64,000 nt of DNA from an uncultured Halieaceae bacterium (GTDB taxonomy: Bacteria > Pseudomonadota > Gammaproteobacteria > Pseudomonadales > Halieaceae). The translations under genes and the position numbers were made by a program. The notes beneath the pieces were generated by a model. It searched no databases. It was not told the origin of the DNA and saw nothing but the letters and a program-made list of their open reading frames with translations. Positions 53,632 through 63,617 of the stretch are shown here, piece after piece. The stretch covers positions 372,001-436,000 of the forward strand of contig CALJGI010000004.1 in NCBI GenBank assembly GCA_938074045.1, in the 5' to 3' direction. The number at the start of each line of letters is the position of its first letter. The first letter of the stretch is position 1.

Positions 53632-54516
53632 ATGACAACTATCGCATTTATCGGCTTGGGTAACATGGGCGGCCCGATGGCCTTGAATTTGTGCAAGGCA
53701 GGTCACTCGCTGACAGTTTTCGACCTCGTCCCGGAGGCGGTGGATCAATTGGTGGCTGCGGGGGCGCAATCCGCTGCCAACGCCAGGGCTGCCGTCGAGG
53801 GCGCTGATTTTGTGATCAGCATGTTACCTGCTGGACGACACGTAGCATCGCTTTACCTGGGTAGCGAGGGGTTAATCGCTTCTCTGGATGCGTCCACCGT
53901 ACTCATCGATTCGAGCACCATTGACGCAGCCACGGCTCGAGAGGTCGCTGCAGCAGCAGGTGAAGCGGGTATCGGTATGCTGGACGCACCTGTATCAGGT
54001 GGGGTTGCCGCGGCGGCGGCTGGAACGCTGGCCTTTATGTGTGGTGGCGAGGCCGAAGTGTTTGCGCGGGCCAAACCGGTGCTGGAGGCCATGGGAAAGA
54101 ATATCTTCCATGCTGGCGATCATGGTGCTGGTCAGGTAACCAAGGCCTGTAACAATATGCTGTTGGCTATCCACATGATTGGCACCTGTGAGGCTTTGCG
54201 CATGGGCGTGGACAACGGTTTGGATCCCGTCGTGATGTCAGAGATCATGCAGGCAAGCTCGGGGCGTAATTGGTCATTGGAGGTGTACAACCCGTACCCG
54301 GGAGTGATGGAAAGCGCGCCCGCCAGCAATGATTATCAGCCGGGATTTATGGTGGACCTGATGGTCAAGGATCTGGGTCTGGCCATGGATACGGCAGAGT
54401 CTACGGATAGTTCCACACCGCTTGGTGCCATGGCCGCTACGCTGTATTCCAAGCATGCTGAAAACGGCTACGGCCAGCTGGATTTTTCCAGCATTATCCG
54501 CGCTCTTGGTGATTGA
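53632..54516 (+). CDS. mmsB: 3-hydroxyisobutyrate dehydrogenase
   Basis: 294 residues. NAD-dependent oxidation of 3-hydroxyisobutyrate to methylmalonate semialdehyde. Rossmann start IAFIGLGNMGGPMALNLCKA, substrate motif LDAPVSGGVAAAAAGTLAFM, catalytic Lys in GAGQVTKACNNMLLAIHM, and the KDLGLAMD motif near the C-terminus are intact. Last gene of the operon, 33 bp after the hydrolase. Its product is the aldehyde that MmsA normally consumes. No MmsA is present here, and the acylating dehydrogenase at 49110 is the candidate. Confidence 0.92.
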   Translation: MTTIAFIGLGNMGGPMALNLCKAGHSLTVFDLVPEAVDQLVAAGAQSAANARAAVEGADFVISMLPAGRHVASLYLGSEGLIASLDASTVLIDSSTIDAATAREVAAAAGEAGIGMLDAPVSGGVAAAAAGTLAFMCGGEAEVFARAKPVLEAMGKNIFHAGDHGAGQVTKACNNMLLAIHMIGTCEALRMGVDNGLDPVVMSEIMQASSGRNWSLEVYNPYPGVMESAPASNDYQPGFMVDLMVKDLGLAMDTAESTDSSTPLGAMAATLYSKHAENGYGQLDFSSIIRALGD

Positions 54517-54552
54517 TCTGCGTTAGAGCAGCCTGCATATGGCTTCGTTTCA

Positions 54553-55236
54553 TCACATCATGTGATGGGCGTGCCCCTGAATGCCGATCCCTGCCTGCTG
54601 CAGTGTCCATAGACCAGCGGCAATAAGCGTCAGCGCTGTCCCCAGGCGCCAACCCCGGCTCTTGAATAGAGACTGTAGCTGGGTGCTGAGAAAACTGATG
54701 CCCAGCATGGCGGGCAGTGTCCCCATGCCAAACATAAGCATAAGTAACCCCGCGGTGAAGCCGCTCCCGTGGCTGGCAGCCCAGATCACACTGGAATAAA
54801 TCAGGCCACAGGGCATGGCACCCCAACATAATCCCAGTGCCAGGCCTTGGGCGGGCGATTTTGCTGGCATACAGCGGCGAGCCACATTCTGGATGGGTCG
54901 CCAGATACCTGCCCCCAGTTGCTCGAGATGTGCCAGGCCGTGCCACCAACCTGAAATATATAAACCCATGGCAATCAGCAGCAGTCCGGCCGTGTATCGC
55001 AAGACGATCAGCAAACCCGGTTGCACGTCAATCCCAAAACCCAGCGCAAAACCCAAGGTCGCTCCAACCATTGTGTATGAGAGAATGCGCCCCACATGGT
55101 AGCTGTACAGAATCCGGGTACTTTTGCCTTCGGCACCCATGCCCAGGGCGATGGCTATTCCTCCACACATTCCCAGACAGTGGCCGGCACCCGCCAGGCC
55201 GAGCCCAATGGCCAGCAGCGGATCAAGGGCATTCAT
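54553..55236 (-). CDS. TauE/SafE-like (UreH-type) membrane protein of the cbb3 assembly cluster
   Basis: 227 residues with six hydrophobic segments. It begins LLAIGLGLAGAGHCLGMCGG and contains LGLCWGAMPCGLIYSSVIWA, with Cys pairs that could bind copper. Similar proteins sit behind ccoS in many cbb3 clusters and are thought to help metal supply to the oxidase. Last gene of the minus-strand cco cluster, overlapping ccoS by 14 bp. Convergent with mmsB. Confidence 0.82.
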   Translation of the reverse strand: MNALDPLLAIGLGLAGAGHCLGMCGGIAIALGMGAEGKSTRILYSYHVGRILSYTMVGATLGFALGFGIDVQPGLLIVLRYTAGLLLIAMGLYISGWWHGLAHLEQLGAGIWRPIQNVARRCMPAKSPAQGLALGLCWGAMPCGLIYSSVIWAASHGSGFTAGLLMLMFGMGTLPAMLGISFLSTQLQSLFKSRGWRLGTALTLIAAGLWTLQQAGIGIQGHAHHMM

Positions 55237-55408
55237 GCTTATCTTTCTTTTCCTGTGCGCTGAGACTGGCGTCTTCGTCCATCAGCACACGCCATCCCTC
55301 CTTATCGAGATCCTCATACTGACCATTGTCGATGGCCCACAGCAACAGCCAGATGCCGACGCCAGAGAAGATGACGGCAGCGGGCACCAACAGATACAAA
55401 CTATCCAT
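55223..55408 (-). CDS. ccoS: Cytochrome cbb3 oxidase maturation protein CcoS
   Basis: 61 residues: one TM (YLLVPAAVIFSGVGIWLLLW) then the acidic tail AIDNGQYEDLDKEGWRVLMD, the family hallmark. It is needed for cofactor insertion into the oxidase. ATG 55408 is chosen from homologue length. A longer frame reaching 55471 lies inside ccoI. It overlaps ccoI by 8 bp. Confidence 0.88.
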   Translation of the reverse strand: MDSLYLLVPAAVIFSGVGIWLLLWAIDNGQYEDLDKEGWRVLMDEDASLSAQEKKDKHECP

Positions 55409-57851
55409 TGTGGGGCTGTCCGGCGCGGAGAGAATTGGTGACCACCGCGAGGGAACTGACGGACATACCAATGGCGGCTGCCCAGGGAGGCACCAGTCCA
55501 GCGGCGGCCAGCGGAATAGCAGTCAGATTGTAAGCCAGAGCCCAGGCAAGGTTCTGCTTGATCACCCGGCGACATTGGCGGGCGGCGTCGACACAGGCTA
55601 CCACCGGCGCAAGTGAGTCCTCAGACAGAACAAGATCGGCCTCGGCGTTGGTGATATCTGCCGCCCTGGGCATCGCAAATGAAACCTTTGCCCCGCGCAA
55701 AACGGGGGCGTCATTGAGTCCATCGCCCACCATGGCCACCTGTGCGCCACTTTGTTGCAGCTCATTCACCACCTGCAGCTTTTGTTCTGGGGTACAGCCA
55801 TGCCAGACGCGATCGAGTTGAAGCATACCGGCGAGTCGCGGCCCCGCCAGACTGCTGTCCCCAGTGATTAAGCCGGGTGTTATTCCGCGGTCCCGCAGCG
55901 CACTGATGACTGAATCTGCTTCGGGTCGCGTTTTGTCCGCAAAGCCGAGCCAAGCAATCGGCTCATTCTCGTTACACAACGCGATCCAGTAAAGGGCCAT
56001 CGAGGGTGCTTCTGGCATGCTTGCAACCAGGTCCGCACAGAACTTCATACTGCCCATGCGGTATTCCATGCCCTTCAGAAATCCAGACATACCGGCACCG
56101 GGAATCTGACGACATTCCTTCATTGGCGTTGCGGAATCAGACGTACATGCCGCCGCTATGGGGTGGTTGCTGTGGGCCTGCAAACCCGCGGCAAGATTCA
56201 GAACCGCGGTTTTGTCGGTATCCTGTAGCGTGATTACCTCAGATAGTTGAAAGCTCCCTTCAGTGAGGGTGCCAGTTTTGTCAAAGAATATATGATCTAT
56301 CTCAGCTAACGCTTCCAGAGCATCCGGACTGCGTACAATCACGCCAGCCTTTAGTAAGCGGTGGGTGACCGCGGTCAGGGCTGCGGGGGTAGCAAGGGCC
56401 AACGCACAGGGGCAACTGACCACAAGCAGGGAGAGGCATACCCAGATGATCTTGTCCGGGGCATAACTGGCGTAGAACAATGCGGTGAGGGTGGTCACCA
56501 GCAACACCAATGCGACGAAGTGACGAGCGACCCGGTCGGCGAGGCGGGCAAGTGGCGGCTTGCTCACGGACGCCCGATCTATGGCATCTTGTAGTGCGGC
56601 CAGGCGGGTATGCCGGGAGTCCGCCGCTACCCGGATTTCAATAGAGCCATCCAAATTGATTGAACCGGCAAATACGTAGTCTCCAACGCTGATGGCCCTC
56701 GGTATATGTTCGCCATCCAGGCTTGCCTGGTTAACGTTACTCTGACCCGCAACGAGATAGCCATCCAGAGGTATGGCAGCCCCGGTTTTCACAAGAATTT
56801 CGTCTCCCACCTGGATGCTGAGTCTGGGTGTTGTCTCCCATCCCTGTTCCGTGCGCCGGGAGCACAATTCGGGAACGGTGTCTTCGACAGAGCTCGCATT
56901 CAGTGCGTAGGACTGGCGGGAGCGCTCCTCGAAAAAACGCCCGACAAGTAAGAAGAACGTGAACATCACAACAGAATCAAAATAGACAACCCCGCCGCCG
57001 GAGACCGTTGCCCACAGACTCGCGATATAGGCGAGCCCGATCGCCATGGCAACCGGCAGATCCATAACAAGAACGCCGCGGCGCAGGTGCTTCCAGGCAG
57101 TGCTGAAAAATCCACTGGCGGAGTAGCAAACTACCAACGTGGCAAAGAGAGCGGACACGGCTCGCATAAGATCGCGGTAGTTAGTGTCTATGCCACGCGC
57201 TTCGCCCACATACAAAGCAACAGCCATCATTCCCACCTGCATCATGGCGATGCCGGCAAGACCCAGCCGGCGCAGGGATCGTTTTCTGTGCTTTTCCAGT
57301 TCTGCACGCAATGCGTTCTGGCGATAGGGGCGGAGGGTGTAACCCAGATCCTCGACAAGATTGACCAGGTCGCTCAGCTTAATGATTGCAGGATCGTAAG
57401 AAAGGGTGAGGGACATGGTGGCCATGCTGACGGTCGCACTCAATACTCCGGTCTGTTGTGCAAGCATTGTTTCGATAAGCCAGGTGCAGGCAGCGCAATT
57501 GATTCCCGAGACAAGAAGTCGCGCAGTGTATTTTTGGGTTTTACCGGTAGCATCCGGTGTTACAAAACCCGAGTTCAATTCGGCATCGTCGTAGAGTATT
57601 GGGTAGTCGGCGTCGGTTTGGAACTCCTCCGGGCGAGGACTGGCCGCGGTGCGGTGGGTATAAAACTGATCGAGACCACAGTCGGCTATCAGCTCAGCCA
57701 CAGCCGTGCAACCAGGGCAGCACATGGCGTGCTCAATGCCGTTGATAAAGGCGGAGCATTGTATCCCCCGTGGAATGGGCTCCTCACAATGGTAGCAGGA
57801 TTCACGGCTGATGATCGGAGCCGCAACGCTAGCCTGTATGGCTGCGGTCAT
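55401..57851 (-). CDS. ccoI: Copper-translocating P-type ATPase CcoI/FixI
   Basis: 816 residues. Exports Cu(I) for cbb3 oxidase assembly. N-terminal Cys cluster (CYHCEEPIPRG, MCCPGCTAVAEL) and a heavy-metal domain with INCAACTWLIETMLAQQ precede eight TMs. The TM metal site is SCPCALALATP, the phosphorylated Asp lies in IFFDKTGTLTEGS, and MVGDGLNDAPVLRGAKVSFA is the hinge. I take ATG 57851 (MTAAIQASVA). The open frame upstream to 57974 lies in ccoH and is not conserved. Confidence 0.93.
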   Translation of the reverse strand: MTAAIQASVAAPIISRESCYHCEEPIPRGIQCSAFINGIEHAMCCPGCTAVAELIADCGLDQFYTHRTAASPRPEEFQTDADYPILYDDAELNSGFVTPDATGKTQKYTARLLVSGINCAACTWLIETMLAQQTGVLSATVSMATMSLTLSYDPAIIKLSDLVNLVEDLGYTLRPYRQNALRAELEKHRKRSLRRLGLAGIAMMQVGMMAVALYVGEARGIDTNYRDLMRAVSALFATLVVCYSASGFFSTAWKHLRRGVLVMDLPVAMAIGLAYIASLWATVSGGGVVYFDSVVMFTFFLLVGRFFEERSRQSYALNASSVEDTVPELCSRRTEQGWETTPRLSIQVGDEILVKTGAAIPLDGYLVAGQSNVNQASLDGEHIPRAISVGDYVFAGSINLDGSIEIRVAADSRHTRLAALQDAIDRASVSKPPLARLADRVARHFVALVLLVTTLTALFYASYAPDKIIWVCLSLLVVSCPCALALATPAALTAVTHRLLKAGVIVRSPDALEALAEIDHIFFDKTGTLTEGSFQLSEVITLQDTDKTAVLNLAAGLQAHSNHPIAAACTSDSATPMKECRQIPGAGMSGFLKGMEYRMGSMKFCADLVASMPEAPSMALYWIALCNENEPIAWLGFADKTRPEADSVISALRDRGITPGLITGDSSLAGPRLAGMLQLDRVWHGCTPEQKLQVVNELQQSGAQVAMVGDGLNDAPVLRGAKVSFAMPRAADITNAEADLVLSEDSLAPVVACVDAARQCRRVIKQNLAWALAYNLTAIPLAAAGLVPPWAAAIGMSVSSLAVVTNSLRAGQPHNG

Positions 57852-57852
57852 T

Positions 57853-58320
57853 TTATTCCAGGGCCGCCAGGCGGCCATCCAGACGCCACAAATTCCCACT
57901 TGCTGGCGTAATTGACCAGAGCCAGTTCCCGGAAATTGGCATAGGCAGCGCGACCGCGTACAAGCCGGCATCAATGCGTTGCAGGCGCAGGATCTGATCC
58001 TCGCTGGACTCCATTGGGTGGGCGAGCGTCAGTGTTAGATTCGGGTCAGCGAGGTCACCCTGCATGGTCACTATGATGGTGTTGTCGTGCAGCTGAACCT
58101 CAGCGCTGAGGCCAAGATTGCTGGCCATATCCTGGCTCTCCAGGTGACGATTAATAGCCAGACCTTCTTTGTAGTAATCGTCTGCAACCAGGTCATCTGC
58201 ATGTTTGAAGGCTATCCCCACAGTCACCAGACTGGCTATGACAACGATCGCTGGCAAGCCAATTACAAACCATGGCCAGAATTGCCGGTACCAGGGTTCT
58301 GCTTCGTATGCGTTCTTCAT
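57853..58320 (-). CDS. ccoH: FixH/CcoH family protein
   Basis: 155 residues. An N-terminal segment (FVIGLPAIVVIASLVTVGIA) anchors a periplasmic domain containing DDYYKEGLAINRHLESQD, the FixH hallmark. It is part of the cbb3 assembly set. The ATG at 58320 overlaps the ccoG stop (TGATG), and ccoI follows after 1 bp. Confidence 0.9.
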   Translation of the reverse strand: MKNAYEAEPWYRQFWPWFVIGLPAIVVIASLVTVGIAFKHADDLVADDYYKEGLAINRHLESQDMASNLGLSAEVQLHDNTIIVTMQGDLADPNLTLTLAHPMESSEDQILRLQRIDAGLYAVALPMPISGNWLWSITPASGNLWRLDGRLAALE

Positions 58321-59780
58321 CAACGGCTGACCGGTTTGAGAAAAGTACTGGGGGACGAGGCCTTTAGCTTATCACCATCCAGTGTGCGCACTGTAAATGT
58401 GAAGTCGGTGCTGGGCAGAGATAAAACTGATGGATCCAGTGCGATGCGCAGATTGACAGCTCGCACTTCCCCTGCATCAAGACGGTATTCAGTCGCGCCG
58501 ATGATTTCTGCTCCTGTCAGACCAGACATTGTCACCCTGAATTGGTGAGGTTCCTGGTCCATGTTCAACAGTTGTAGCGTGTAAATGTTCTCCAACCTGC
58601 CGTCATCGCCCTGAACGTAGAGCTGATTCCGATCGCGCATTACATCCAGTTCCAGTGGGATTCGTGTGAAAACATACCAACTGAATATGGCCGACATCAA
58701 CAGGACCCCAAGCACATAACCAATGGCTCGTGGGCGCAACCAATGCGTGCGGTCGCCGGCAAGCGCATTTTCACTGGTGTAGCGGATCAGACCCGTTTCG
58801 TACCCCATTTTGTCCATGACTGATGTGCAGGCATCGATGCACAGAGCGCAACCAATGCATTCGTATTGCAGCCCCTCGCGGATATCGATGCCGGTTGGAC
58901 AGACCTGCACACAGAGTTGGCAATCGATACAGTCGCCAAGGCCTACAGAGCGGTGATCGGCGAGGTCTCTTTTCCTCGATCCCCGGGGTTCACCTCTGTG
59001 GTAATCATAGGAGACGACCAGGGTGTCTTTGTCGAACATGACGGACTGAAAGCGCGCGTAGGGACTCATATAGATGCAGACCTGCTCGCGCATCCAGCCG
59101 GCATTGATATAGGTTGCCAGAGTAAAAAACAGTGTCCAAATTGCCTGTGTCTGGCCTGTTTCCAAGCTGCCAAATTCCCATACCAGCTCCCGAATTGGAT
59201 AGAAATAGCCAACAAAGGTGAGGCCTGTTGCGAAAGCCACCATCAGCCAACCAAGGTGCTTGGATGCTTTTCGAAACACCATGGTTACTGTTAACGGCCC
59301 CCGATCGAGTTTCATACGTTGGTTGCGGCTGCCCTCGGTGGTTTGCTCCCACCACATGAAAATACTGGTCCAGACGGTTTGTGGGCAGGTGTAGCCGCAC
59401 CAGATACGGCCGGCGACGGCGGTGACTGCAAACAGCGCCCAGGCCGCGATAATGAGCAGCCAGGCTAATAACGGAAAATCCTGGGGCCAGAACGTGAGCC
59501 CAAGGATGTGGAATTGTCGTGCGGGCAAGTCAAAAAGAACAGATTGTCGTTCGCCCCAATTTAACCAGGGCAACAGAAAATAGCCCAGCAGCAGTGGCCA
59601 GCCCGTAAACACCCTTAGTTTTTGAAAATATCCCTCTATGCCACGCGTGTATATTTTCTCGCGCTTTTGATACAGATCCAGTTCTCCCACCTCTATCGGT
59701 GCGATACCTATCAGTTCTGGTGTGTCGGTGGCAGGAGTCTGCCCGGCGATATCCGCCGCCTGTGGATCACGACAGCTCAT
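58320..59780 (-). CDS. ccoG: Cytochrome c oxidase accessory protein CcoG (RdxA/FixG)
   Basis: 486 residues. Membrane ferredoxin with five TMs and two 4Fe-4S motifs in GDCIDCQLCVQVCPTGIDIR and ECIGCALCIDACTSVMDKMG. GRIWCGYTCPQTVWT near residue 125 is conserved. CcoG takes part in Cu(II) reduction and cbb3 assembly in model species. The C-terminal Ig-like FixG domain is present. It starts 3 bp after ccoP, so it is in the same transcript as the structural genes. Confidence 0.94.
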   Translation of the reverse strand: MSCRDPQAADIAGQTPATDTPELIGIAPIEVGELDLYQKREKIYTRGIEGYFQKLRVFTGWPLLLGYFLLPWLNWGERQSVLFDLPARQFHILGLTFWPQDFPLLAWLLIIAAWALFAVTAVAGRIWCGYTCPQTVWTSIFMWWEQTTEGSRNQRMKLDRGPLTVTMVFRKASKHLGWLMVAFATGLTFVGYFYPIRELVWEFGSLETGQTQAIWTLFFTLATYINAGWMREQVCIYMSPYARFQSVMFDKDTLVVSYDYHRGEPRGSRKRDLADHRSVGLGDCIDCQLCVQVCPTGIDIREGLQYECIGCALCIDACTSVMDKMGYETGLIRYTSENALAGDRTHWLRPRAIGYVLGVLLMSAIFSWYVFTRIPLELDVMRDRNQLYVQGDDGRLENIYTLQLLNMDQEPHQFRVTMSGLTGAEIIGATEYRLDAGEVRAVNLRIALDPSVLSLPSTDFTFTVRTLDGDKLKASSPSTFLKPVSR

Positions 59781-59783
59781 TGC

Positions 59784-60662
59784 CTATTGGCTGAGTCCGT
59801 AGACCCAGGCTGTCAGGATATGAATTTTGTCCTCGGTGAGCATTTCTCCCATGGCGGGCATATTGCCATTGCGCCCTTCGCTGATCGATGCGGAGATATC
59901 TTCGGTGGTACCGCCATACAGCCAGATGCCATTGGCGAGATTTGGAGCTCCCAGGGCCGGATTGCCGCTGGCATTGGGCAAGTGGCAGGCGGCACAAAAG
60001 GTGTTGTAAACCGTGCCACCAGCAGCGATGGCCTCAGCGTCGGCATCTCTGCCGTTGAGGGACAACAGGTAGGCTGTGACGTTGGTCACGCCGTCCTCTC
60101 CGATGGTGGGACCCCAGGCTGGCATTACGGCACGTCGCCCGTGAGTAATAGATTGTTTGATGGCCGCGGGGGTACCGCCGTATATCCAGTCGTCATCACT
60201 TAGATTGGGATAGCCGCGTGTGCCCCCGGCGTCGGAACCATGGCACTGCGCACAATTATTCCCAAACATGCGCTGGCCCATTTTGCGCACCACTGGGTCC
60301 TGTCCGATTTCCTCCACCGGAAGAGCGAGATATTTATCCCGCATGGGCCTGAATCGCTCCTCTGCTTCAGCCACCTGACGTTCGAGCTGGTTTTCCTGTG
60401 TCCACCCCAGCAAGCCGGCATAATTACCCATACCGGGGTAGGCGATGAGATAGAGAACACCGAAAACAAGGGTGATATTAAACAGATGAAACCACCAGGC
60501 GGGCAGGGGATTGTCGTACTCCTCAATGCCATCGTAAACATGACCCGTGGTGCCATCCTCCCTCATTTTTTCAGTTTTCCGGTTGGCGAATAGCAACCAG
60601 ATGGTGCCGATAAATGTGGCTGTGGTGAGCACGATTATCCATGCACTCCAGAATCCGCTCAT
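59784..60662 (-). CDS. ccoP: cbb3 oxidase diheme subunit CcoP
   Basis: 292 residues. N-terminal TMs (IIVLTTATFIGTIWLLFANR and a second near 55-75) anchor two c-type heme domains, CAQCHGSDAGGTRG and CAACHLPNASGNPA, with distal methionines such as MPAWGPTIGEDG. It relays electrons to CcoO/CcoN. Its ATG overlaps the ccoQ stop by 4 bp. Confidence 0.95.
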   Translation of the reverse strand: MSGFWSAWIIVLTTATFIGTIWLLFANRKTEKMREDGTTGHVYDGIEEYDNPLPAWWFHLFNITLVFGVLYLIAYPGMGNYAGLLGWTQENQLERQVAEAEERFRPMRDKYLALPVEEIGQDPVVRKMGQRMFGNNCAQCHGSDAGGTRGYPNLSDDDWIYGGTPAAIKQSITHGRRAVMPAWGPTIGEDGVTNVTAYLLSLNGRDADAEAIAAGGTVYNTFCAACHLPNASGNPALGAPNLANGIWLYGGTTEDISASISEGRNGNMPAMGEMLTEDKIHILTAWVYGLSQ

Positions 60663-60829
60663 GATTGTTGCTCCCGGTGGTTACTGGCAGCGTTGTCATC
60701 GGCAAAGGGAAGGTTTGCCGCTTCATCGAAGGTTGTTTTGCGCCTGCTACTATAGGCCCAGAAGCAAAGGCCGATAAAGGCGATGAGCAGGAACAGGGTA
60801 ATAAGTCCCCGCAGAGTATTAATGTCCAT
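60659..60829 (-). CDS. ccoQ: cbb3 oxidase small subunit CcoQ (FixQ)
   Basis: A 56-residue gene read directly from the sequence. The product is MDINTLRGLITLFLLIAFIG, then LCFWAYSSRRKTTFDEAANL and a hydrophilic end. The single TM, the WAYS.R.....F.EAA motif and the position between ccoO and ccoP are diagnostic. The stop overlaps the ccoP ATG. It stabilises the complex. Confidence 0.93.
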   Translation of the reverse strand: MDINTLRGLITLFLLIAFIGLCFWAYSSRRKTTFDEAANLPFADDNAASNHREQQS

Positions 60830-60863
60830 GTCGCTTCGTCTCCTCTTTTCCAGCGCCGCCCCG

Positions 60864-61478
60864 CTATCGACGGGAGCGCAGCAGGGTTCCCAGTTGTTGC
60901 AGGTACGCGATCAGCGCGTCAATCTCCAGTTTTCCTGAGACGGCAGCTTCGGCACCATCGATATCGGCCTGCGAGTAGGGCACACCGACCTTTTTCAGCG
61001 CAGCCATTTTTTTGCCAGTCACCGCAGCATCCAGCGAATTTTCAAACAGCCAGGGGTAGGACGGCATATTGGATTCAGGCACCACGTCCCTTGGGTTGTG
61101 CATATGGGCGCGATGCCAGTCGTCGCTATACCGACCCCCTACCCGGGCCAGATCCGGTCCGGTTCGCTTGGACCCAAACAGAAATGGATGGTCATAAACC
61201 GACTCCCCCGCCACCGAGTAGTGGCCATAGCGTTCGGTCTCGGCCCTCAGGGGGCGAATCATCTGTGAGTGGCAGTTGTTGCACCCTTCCCGGATATAGA
61301 TGTCGCGACCTTCCAGTGCCAGAGCTGGCAACGGAGTCAAGCCTGCGATTGGTTCATTGGTTTGTCGATCGAACAGCAGTGGCACCAGTTCCACCAGAGT
61401 GCCGAAACTGATGGCGACCACCACAAGTATGATCATCAAGCTTATATTGGTTTCGATGGCTTCATGTTTCATCTTCAT
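60864..61478 (-). CDS. ccoO: cbb3 oxidase monoheme subunit CcoO
   Basis: 204 residues. One N-terminal TM ([20 protein letters not shown]), one heme-c motif [20 protein letters not shown], and [13 protein letters not shown] with the distal Met. It receives electrons from CcoP and passes them to CcoN. It starts 6 bp after ccoN; AAGGA precedes ATG 61478. An internal ATG two codons on (61472) is equally possible. Confidence 0.94.
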   Translation of the reverse strand: MKMKHEAIETNISLMIILVVVAISFGTLVELVPLLFDRQTNEPIAGLTPLPALALEGRDIYIREGCNNCHSQMIRPLRAETERYGHYSVAGESVYDHPFLFGSKRTGPDLARVGGRYSDDWHRAHMHNPRDVVPESNMPSYPWLFENSLDAAVTGKKMAALKKVGVPYSQADIDGAEAAVSGKLEIDALIAYLQQLGTLLRSRR

Positions 61479-61484
61479 TAATCC

Positions 61485-62915
61485 TTACGCGGGAACAGGT
61501 GTTGCCACCTGCTCACAGTCACGTCGGGTGGTCATGTATACGTTGTAGGCCATGATCAACATCCCACCGAAGAAAATGGCCCCTCCCACCAGGCGTACCA
61601 GATAACCCGGATAGCTGGCCTCGACTGACTCGACAAAACTGTAAGTCAACGTGCCGTCCTGGTTGTATGCCCGCCACATCAGGCCCTGCAAAATGCCGTT
61701 CACCCACATGGACGCGATGTACATTACTGTGCCGATAGTGGACATCCAGAAGTGCACATTGATCAGTTGGGTGCTGTACATCTGGTCCTTGCGAAACAGG
61801 ATGGGGATAAGGTGGTAGATCGCGCCGATGGATATCATGGCCACCCAGCCAAGGGCGCCCGAATGCACGTGGCCGATCGTCCAGTCTGTGTAGTGAGACA
61901 GCGCGTTGACCGTCTTGATTGACATCATCGGGCCCTCAAAGGTCGACATCCCGTAGAAGGACAGCGACACGACAAGGAACCGAAGAATGGGATCAGAGCG
62001 CAGCTTGTGCCAGGCACCGGCCAGGGTCATCATGCCGTTGATCATGCCCCCCCAGGACGGCGCCAGCAGTATGAGAGACATCACCATGCCGAGGCTTTGT
62101 GCCCAGTCTGGCAGAGTTGTGTAGTGAAGGTGGTGGGGCCCCGCCCAAATATAGATAGCGACCAAGGCCCAGAAGTGCACAATGCTGAGCCTGTAGGAGT
62201 ACACCGGTCGCTCAGCCTGTTTGGGAACGAAGTAATACATGATGCCGAGAAAGCCCGCAGTCAGGAAAAATCCAACCGCATTGTGCCCATACCACCATTG
62301 CACCATGGCATCTACTGTGCCTGCGTAGATGGAATACGATTTGAAGGAAGAGACCGGAATGGCCAGGCTGTTCAATATGTGCAGAACGGCGACCGCGATA
62401 ATGTAGGCACCAAAGAACCAGTTGGCGACGTAAATATGAGAAGTTTTACGACGGGCAATAGTGCCGAAATAAACGATGGCGTAAAGAACCCAGACAACGG
62501 TAATCAACAAATCAATAGGCCACTCCAGTTCGGCGTATTCCTTGCTGCTGGTGAGACCCATAGGCAGCGTTATTGCCGCCAACAGAATTACCAGCTGCCA
62601 GCCCCAAAAAACCAGCGCAGCCAGACGGTCAGAGATCAATCTGACCTGACAGGTGCGCTGTACCACATAGAATGAAGTGGTAAACAGCGCGCACCCACCA
62701 AAGGCAAAAATCACGGCGTTGGTGTGCAATGGGCGAAGCCTGCCGAAGCTGAGCCAGGGTAGGTCAAAATTCAGTTGCGGCCACACCAACTGTGCGGCAA
62801 TCAGGACGCCAACCAGCATTCCTACAATTCCCCACACGACAGTCATCACCGCGAATTGGCGTACAACCTTATAGTTATACACCGGATGTTCCAGGGATTC
62901 GTTCAGTTCAGTCAT
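61485..62915 (-). CDS. ccoN: cbb3 oxidase catalytic subunit CcoN
   Basis: 476 residues, twelve TM helices. His ligands for heme b and the heme b3-CuB site are visible in [46 protein letters not shown] and [16 protein letters not shown]. This high-affinity oxidase supports microaerobic respiration. First structural gene, 37 bp downstream of the Yip1-like gene, so it probably shares the FNR-type promoter at 63618-63664. Confidence 0.96.
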   Translation of the reverse strand: MTELNESLEHPVYNYKVVRQFAVMTVVWGIVGMLVGVLIAAQLVWPQLNFDLPWLSFGRLRPLHTNAVIFAFGGCALFTTSFYVVQRTCQVRLISDRLAALVFWGWQLVILLAAITLPMGLTSSKEYAELEWPIDLLITVVWVLYAIVYFGTIARRKTSHIYVANWFFGAYIIAVAVLHILNSLAIPVSSFKSYSIYAGTVDAMVQWWYGHNAVGFFLTAGFLGIMYYFVPKQAERPVYSYRLSIVHFWALVAIYIWAGPHHLHYTTLPDWAQSLGMVMSLILLAPSWGGMINGMMTLAGAWHKLRSDPILRFLVVSLSFYGMSTFEGPMMSIKTVNALSHYTDWTIGHVHSGALGWVAMISIGAIYHLIPILFRKDQMYSTQLINVHFWMSTIGTVMYIASMWVNGILQGLMWRAYNQDGTLTYSFVESVEASYPGYLVRLVGGAIFFGGMLIMAYNVYMTTRRDCEQVATPVPA

Positions 62916-62951
62916 GGCCGGTTTCCAGTATCAGTTCGTATCGGGTTTTAG

Positions 62952-63563
62952 TCAGTCAGTAAATGCGGGGGCAGCGCCAAAGTCCCACAGGATGACGGTG
63001 GTGACCAGAATGACCACGATCATGACCAGCCCAATCGCGACCACGGCGCTGGAAAATAGGAAGCCCCGCTCTTCTGGAATGTCCATGACAATAGGAATGC
63101 CCAGATAGAGCAAATAAACCGCCCAGCTGATGGCCGCTACGCCCACCAGCATATCTATCCATAGAATGGGATAGAAGCCGACACTGCCGGCAAGAAACAG
63201 AGGGGTAGCGGTCAGACCGGCGATCACCATGCCTTTCAGCAGGCTGGAATCTGCGCCGTAGGTCTCTGACATCCAGTGGATGAAATAGCCGATGACACAT
63301 ACAGAGCCGACCATGGCAAAATAAAACAACACACTGATCAGTAATGCGCTATCCGCCGTCAGTTTGATCGGGTCAGGGTTTTTCCCCACCGTCCAGCCGA
63401 CCTGGGATGAGCCGTAATACCAGGCGACGGCGGGTAGCAGCGCGAGAATCCATGGATACAGGGCCAAGTTCCGGAAGGAGGCTGGGGGCAGGGTGGCGAC
63501 AGTTCGCCATTGTGCGCTCGGATTGACCAATAAGCCGACGGCGTGGGGAATCATCTTGTTCAT
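62952..63563 (-). CDS. Yip1-like integral membrane protein preceding cco operon
   Basis: 203 residues, five or six TM segments (ALYPWILALLPAVAWYYGSS, VLFYFAMVGSVCVIGYFIHW, FYPILWIDMLVGVAAISWAV and others), matching the Yip1 domain pattern. The function is unknown. I choose ATG 63563 because GGAGAG stands just upstream; an ATG at 63554 is an alternative. It is first behind the putative FNR/Anr promoter and 37 bp before ccoN, which suggests a link with the oxidase. Confidence 0.78.
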   Translation of the reverse strand: MNKMIPHAVGLLVNPSAQWRTVATLPPASFRNLALYPWILALLPAVAWYYGSSQVGWTVGKNPDPIKLTADSALLISVLFYFAMVGSVCVIGYFIHWMSETYGADSSLLKGMVIAGLTATPLFLAGSVGFYPILWIDMLVGVAAISWAVYLLYLGIPIVMDIPEERGFLFSSAVVAIGLVMIVVILVTTVILWDFGAAPAFTD

Positions 63564-63617
63564 TCTCTCCGGTTGCTGGGGATTGATAAGAGCGCCGTTT
63601 GCACACCAACGCTGCGC

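Noticed and set aside
57087-57911. 274-codon plus-strand frame opposite ccoI
   Set aside because: The frame mirrors ccoI codon structure; ccoI has all P-type ATPase motifs in the other strand.
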